The notes under the pieces were generated by a model. The model was not told the origin of the DNA and did no database searches. It was given only the letters and a program-made list of their open reading frames with translations. The position numbers were made by a program, and so were the translations under genes. From Artocarpus heterophyllus (taxonomy: Eukaryota; Streptophyta; Magnoliopsida; Rosales; Moraceae): a DNA stretch of 64,000 nt. The DNA lies in the NCBI GenBank assembly GCA_025403435.1, contig CM046342.1:19078631-19142630 (forward strand), written 5' to 3'. Shown here one piece after another: positions 60,612 to 64,000 of this stretch (within the stretch, counting starts at the first letter, position 1; every line of letters starts with the position of its first letter).

Positions 60612-62409
60612 CCTCATCCTTTGATAGGTGAACAAATATTTGAAATGGTAAAAGATATAAGAGTCATATTCAGTAAGAGAAAGCAAGGTAAGGACGATCA
60701 ACCAAATTATCGACCATGAAAAAAAGATCAATCTTCTATGATCTTCCCTACTAGAAGACACTTTTTGTTTGTCATTGCTTGGATGTTATGTATATTGAGA
60801 AAAACGTTTATGAATCCATAGTCGGCACGTTGCTTGACATCTCGAGCAAGACTAAGGATGGTGAAAAAGCTCGGTTGGATCTCATTGAAATGGAGATTTG
60901 TCCAAATTTGTTTCCTGAGAAAAGAGGGAACCGTACTTACTTACCTCCGGCAAAGCACACATTCTCCAGAGCGAAAAAGAGAAAGCTATGTGAATGGCTT
61001 GCCTCATTAAAGGTGTCAGACGGGTATTCTTCGAACTTCAAAAAGTTGGTGTTGATGAAGAATTTGAAACTTATTGGCATGAAAACACATGATTGTCATG
61101 TGTTGATGCAGCAATTACTACCACTTGCTTTGTAGGGAATTCTAACAAAGGATGTGAAATTTGCAATTTTCAAGTGGTGCTTGTTCTTCAATTCAATATG
61201 CTCGAAGGTCATTGATCCACTTGTGCTAGATTCACTGCAATCAGAGTTGGTGCAAACCTTATGCATGCTTGAAAAGTATTTTCCACTGGCATTTTTTGAC
61301 ATCATGATTCATTTAATGGTGCACTTAGTACGTGAAATTAAGTTATACGGACCGGTGTATTTGAGATGGATGTACCCATTTGAAAGATATATGAAGGTTT
61401 TGAAGGGCTATGTGAAGAATCCAAATAGGCCAGAGGGATGTATTGTAGAATTTTACATAGCTGAGGAATCGGTTGAATTTTGCTTCGAGTACCTATCTAA
61501 TGCAGACATAGTTGGGCTACCAAAGACTACAAACATTGACGCTAGGGGACTATCTATGGGCAATCCTTCATCTGTAAATCGAGAAGAGTGGGAGCAAGCT
61601 TGTCTTTATGTCTTGCACAATGCTAATGAAGTGGAGCCTTTCATTGAGGTGCACATGAATGAATTAAAAAAATCATACCCAAAAAGAGCAAGAAATGAGA
61701 AGTGGTTGCAAGATGAACACAACTGGACCTTTTAGTTGTGGATTAGAGCACACATCTATAGCAAGTGCTCCACATCACAAGATGGAGGCATGTCACAAGA
61801 GTTGAAGAACCTAGCTAGAGGACCGTCGTCGGTAGTTACAAGGTATATGTCATATTCCATAAATGGTTACACTTTCTACACTCGCGAAAAAGATGAGAAG
61901 CATCTGGTGCAAAATAGCGGTGTGACTCTTCGTGTTGAGGCTATGCATATTGCCTCTGCCAAGGACAAGAATCCGATATATGGGACCATGAGCTACTTTG
62001 GTTTCATTGAAGATATTTGGGAACTTGATTATGGGGGATTACGCATAGCACTTTTTAAGTGCAAGTGGGCCGACAATAACTATGTTAAGAATGACGATGA
62101 CGGCATCACGGTGGTTGACTTTAGAAGATTGGGATACAGGAATGATCCCTTCATTATGGCATCACAAGCAATCCAAGTTTTTTATACTACAGATCCCAAA
62201 GACATGGAGTTGTCTCTAGTCGTCCAGACAAAGACAAGAATAGTTATCGACGGTGAAGAAGTTGATGAGGATTGCTCAGACATCCCTTCATTCACAAAGG
62301 GATTGCCACTGGTTTAAGAGATAGGTAATTTTGAAGATGATATTTCGCACTTGCTTCGTGAAGATGTGGAATGGATATGTATTGAGGAAGCAATGAAAAA
62401 AAAAAGTTA
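60612..62409 (+). pseudogene. CACTA transposase, C-terminal half with DUF4218 and DUF4216
   Basis: Resumes after the copia target duplication: PHPLIGEQIFEMVKDIRVIF, a few stops, then HCLDVMYIEKNVYESIVGTL, KARLDLIEMEICPNLFPEKR, the end of the Transposase_21 core. DUF4218 reads LVQTLCMLEKYFPLAFFDIM, IHLMVHLVREIKLYGPVYLR, WMYPFERYMKVLKGYVKNPN (61240-61430) and VEFCFEYL. After a stop at 61733, DUF4216 reads TRYMSYSINGYTFYTREKDE, GTMSYFGFIEDIWELDYGGL, WADNNYVKN and DDGITVVDFRRLGYRNDPFI (61840-62160). It trails off near 62409. This half is much better preserved than the first (few stops). In intact elements the protein cuts and inserts CACTA ends. Confidence 0.85.
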
Positions 62410-62639
62410 AAAAGATGAGCATCAATAAACCAATTTATGTTAATTTACTTTTAAGATTTTTCTTTAAAGTATTTCATTTTTCAATCTTTTTTTACGGGTT
62501 TTGTATATGTATCTATAGTTATATTTGTGGTGAAAACGGAAATAAAGTATATATGATTCTAGGCCATTGGATGCTTAACACATGGGCTGGCCACCATGGG
62601 CAGCAAAGAATATTATTATGTGTAAGAAGTTTTTAAGAC

Positions 62640-62812
62640 AAATTTTTACGACAGTTTTTGCAAAAACCGTCGTGGAAAGTTTTTCCACGACAATTTTGTT
62701 TTTGCAAAAACCGTCGTGTAAAGTGTCTCACAGCATAGGCACACTTTTTAAGGTAGGAATTTTTCACAACAGTTTTAGAAAAAACCGTCATAGAAATCTA
62801 GTCGTGGAAGAC
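62640..62812 (+). repeat. CACTA-type subterminal repeats, right
   Basis: Units gcaaaaaccgtcgtgg, ttccacgacaattttg and acaacagttttagaaaaaacc recur in both orientations. They may be the 3' subterminal region of the split CACTA. Because a leader with a GTAAGC donor follows at 62946, as in the 5' end at 49220-49355, they may instead be the 5' region of a second element. Confidence 0.65.
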
Positions 62813-62945
62813 TTGATTCTTCAAAATTTTGAAATTCGTGCCTGTAACCCATGCTATATGTATGCGCGCCCATCACCTGCAAGCATTCCTCACTATCCTC
62901 TCTCAAATCCCTCTTTCTCTCTATCTAAAATTGCCTCCACCGCCG

Positions 62946-63320
62946 GTAAGCTCCCCCTCCCTTTCTCTCTCCTCTTCCCCCTCTCCCCTCACCCCCTACC
63001 CCCTACCCCCTACCCGCCCCTAGCCCAACCCCCCCACCCCCACCCGCCCCTCGCCTAGCCCCCCTTGCCCCCACCCCTACCCGCCCCTGGCCTAGCCCCC
63101 CTTACCCCCACCCCCACTCATCCCTCGCCTCACCTAGCCCCCCTCGTCCCCACCCCCACTCGTCCCTCGCCTAGCCCCCCCACACCCCACCCGCTTCTCG
63201 CCCAGCCCCCCACCCCCACTCGACCTTAGCTCAGCCCCCTCACCGCCCCTCCCCCAGCCCCCCTTAACCCCCCCACCCGCCCACCTGCCTCTCACCCCCA
63301 CCCACGGCCCCCCCTAAGCC
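62946..63320 (+). repeat. C-rich minisatellite
   Basis: About 370 bp almost free of A and G runs, built from variants of cccacccgcccctcgcctag with many runs of four or more C. On the minus strand it has G-quadruplex potential. It follows a splice-donor-like ccgGTAAGC at 62944-62951, so it may lie in an intron. The proline-rich ORF across it is a composition artefact. Confidence 0.8.
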
Positions 63321-63337
63321 CTAGTCTGTCACATGTG

Positions 63338-63735
63338 TATTATGTGAAATTATGTATTTGAAATTGAAAATTTATGAATATGTGTAATCTATGAAATTGT
63401 GTAATTGAAGTTGTAAATTTGTGCATATGTGTAATATGTGAGGATATGTGAATATGTGTAATTTGTGGAATTATATATGTAATTGAAATTGTGAATTTGT
63501 GAATATGTTTAATATGTGAAATTATATGAATATGTGAAATTGTGTAGTTGAAATTGTAACTTGTGAATATGTCAAGATTTGAATACGTCAAATTATGTCA
63601 ATATATGAAATTGGGAATATTTGTAATATGTGAGGTTATGTAAATATGTGTAATATGTAAAATTATGTGAATATATGCAATTTGTGAAATTATATATGTA
63701 ATTGAGGTTGAAAATTTGTGAATATGTGTAATATG
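63338..63735 (+). repeat. AT-rich tandem array
   Basis: Repeats of gaatatgtgtaatatgtgaa with inserted gaaattatgt and attgaaattg blocks, period variable at about 25-60 bp. ORFs on the minus strand here (IHIISHIT-type peptides) are spurious. Confidence 0.8.
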
Positions 63736-63819
63736 GGAAGGCGCACCCGGCCATGACTGAAGCAGTTGGATCAGAGTCCTCAGTCAAGAGCACGTTCTGA
63801 TATGAACAAAAGATTGGAG

Positions 63820-63969
63820 GTCTAAGGATTAAGATAAAGTAAAAGATGTGATTTGGAGAGAGATATACGAAGCTTTCACAGTCGAGGATTGGTATAGGAA
63901 AAGGGCTTTGAAGGTTTGTGGCGAATTAGCAAAGGTGTTCAGATCCGATCTCTACGTTACCTTCGTATA
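63820..63969 (+). pseudogene. coding-like fragment, unknown
   Basis: One frame reads DKVKDVIWREIYEAFTVEDW then YRKRALKVCGELAKVFRSDL and YVTFV before a stop at 63967-63969. Composition is protein-like (charged helices) and unlike the arrays before it. No family is recognised. It may be an exon of the possible second CACTA element or of a gene continuing beyond the window. Confidence 0.35.
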
Positions 63970-64000
63970 GCTATACCTTTCCATTCCAGAGGAGGATGAA

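Larger units (their letters stand above)
48979..62812 (+). mobile_element. CACTA (En/Spm) DNA transposon, split by copia-A4
   Basis: The left end is CACTATAAGAAATTATTG, followed by subterminal repeats, a spliced leader and a TNPD-like transposase gene. Its second half resumes after the copia-A4 insertion (51023-60611). Similar subterminal repeats follow the gene at 62640-62812. No clean CACTA inverted terminus was found on the right, so that end is approximate; the right-hand repeats might instead open a second element. Confidence 0.72.

Noticed and set aside
62985..63015. Telomere-like CCCCTAC repeats
   Set aside because: Plant telomere repeats are CCCTAAA; only three CCCCTAC units occur within a broader C-rich minisatellite.
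62582..63058. 158-aa ORF with a proline-rich C-terminus
   Set aside because: It runs through subterminal repeats into the C-rich minisatellite; no domain.
63340..63793. Minus-strand ORFs of Ile/His/Ser-rich peptides
   Set aside because: They arise from the AT-rich tandem array.

Overview
The window looks like nuclear DNA of a flowering plant, probably a eudicot. It is AT-rich, with one compact host gene in a sea of nested plant transposable elements: Ty1/copia primed by initiator tRNA-Met, Ty3/gypsy of the Athila kind, CACTA (En/Spm), hAT and several MITE-like foldback elements. No bacterial-style gene organisation is present. The species cannot be named from sequence alone.

Only one intact host gene is seen: an intronless amino-acid/polyamine permease of the plant PUT (LAT) family on the minus strand at 2659-4098. 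A second host gene survives only as a ruin: four exons matching RRM2 of the flowering-time RNA-binding protein FCA lie on the minus strand at 47506-47440, 47326-47261, 42689-42607 and from 42500 down. They carry stops and a frameshift, and a 4-kb non-autonomous LTR element sits in one intron.

Layout. 1-1.26 kb: LTR-like remnant. 2.66-4.1 kb: permease. 4.39-6.0 kb: two foldback elements. 6.5-8.56 kb: minus-strand Athila-type gypsy pieces (gag-like, LTR, polypurine tract, integrase C-terminus). 8.6-25.4 kb: a Sirevirus-like copia element (copia-B), split by a complete 9.7-kb copia element (copia-A1, 10678-20341). 25.4-33.5 kb: a second member of the copia-A family (A2), inserted in copia-B and truncated at its 3' end. 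33.5-37 kb: a decayed hAT transposase gene carrying a 666-bp MITE with a perfect 8-bp target duplication, followed by an inverted partial copy. 37.5-39.35 kb: LTR-like DNA. 39.35-41 kb: gypsy protease/RT remains. 42.4-47.5 kb: the FCA-like pseudogene with the LARD/TRIM-like element (43057-47099). 47.7-48.4 kb: a second copy of the 4.4-kb foldback family. 48.98-62.8 kb: a CACTA element whose transposase gene is split by a complete minus-strand copia-A member (A4, 51023-60611). 62.6-64 kb: what may be the 5' end of another CACTA element, with a C-rich minisatellite and an AT-rich tandem array.

The most unusual signal is a short near-palindrome, TCGGCAGGCCGA or its reverse TCGGCCTGCCGA. It is arrayed about every 21-22 bp inside the LTRs and leaders of at least three unrelated element types. 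In three insertions the two sister LTRs differ by whole units (43, 21 and 22 nt). The copia-A leader also holds a run of consecutive hairpins, several capped by CCCCTAGG. Both look like cis-acting, structured or protein-bound sequence that is shared or convergent between elements.
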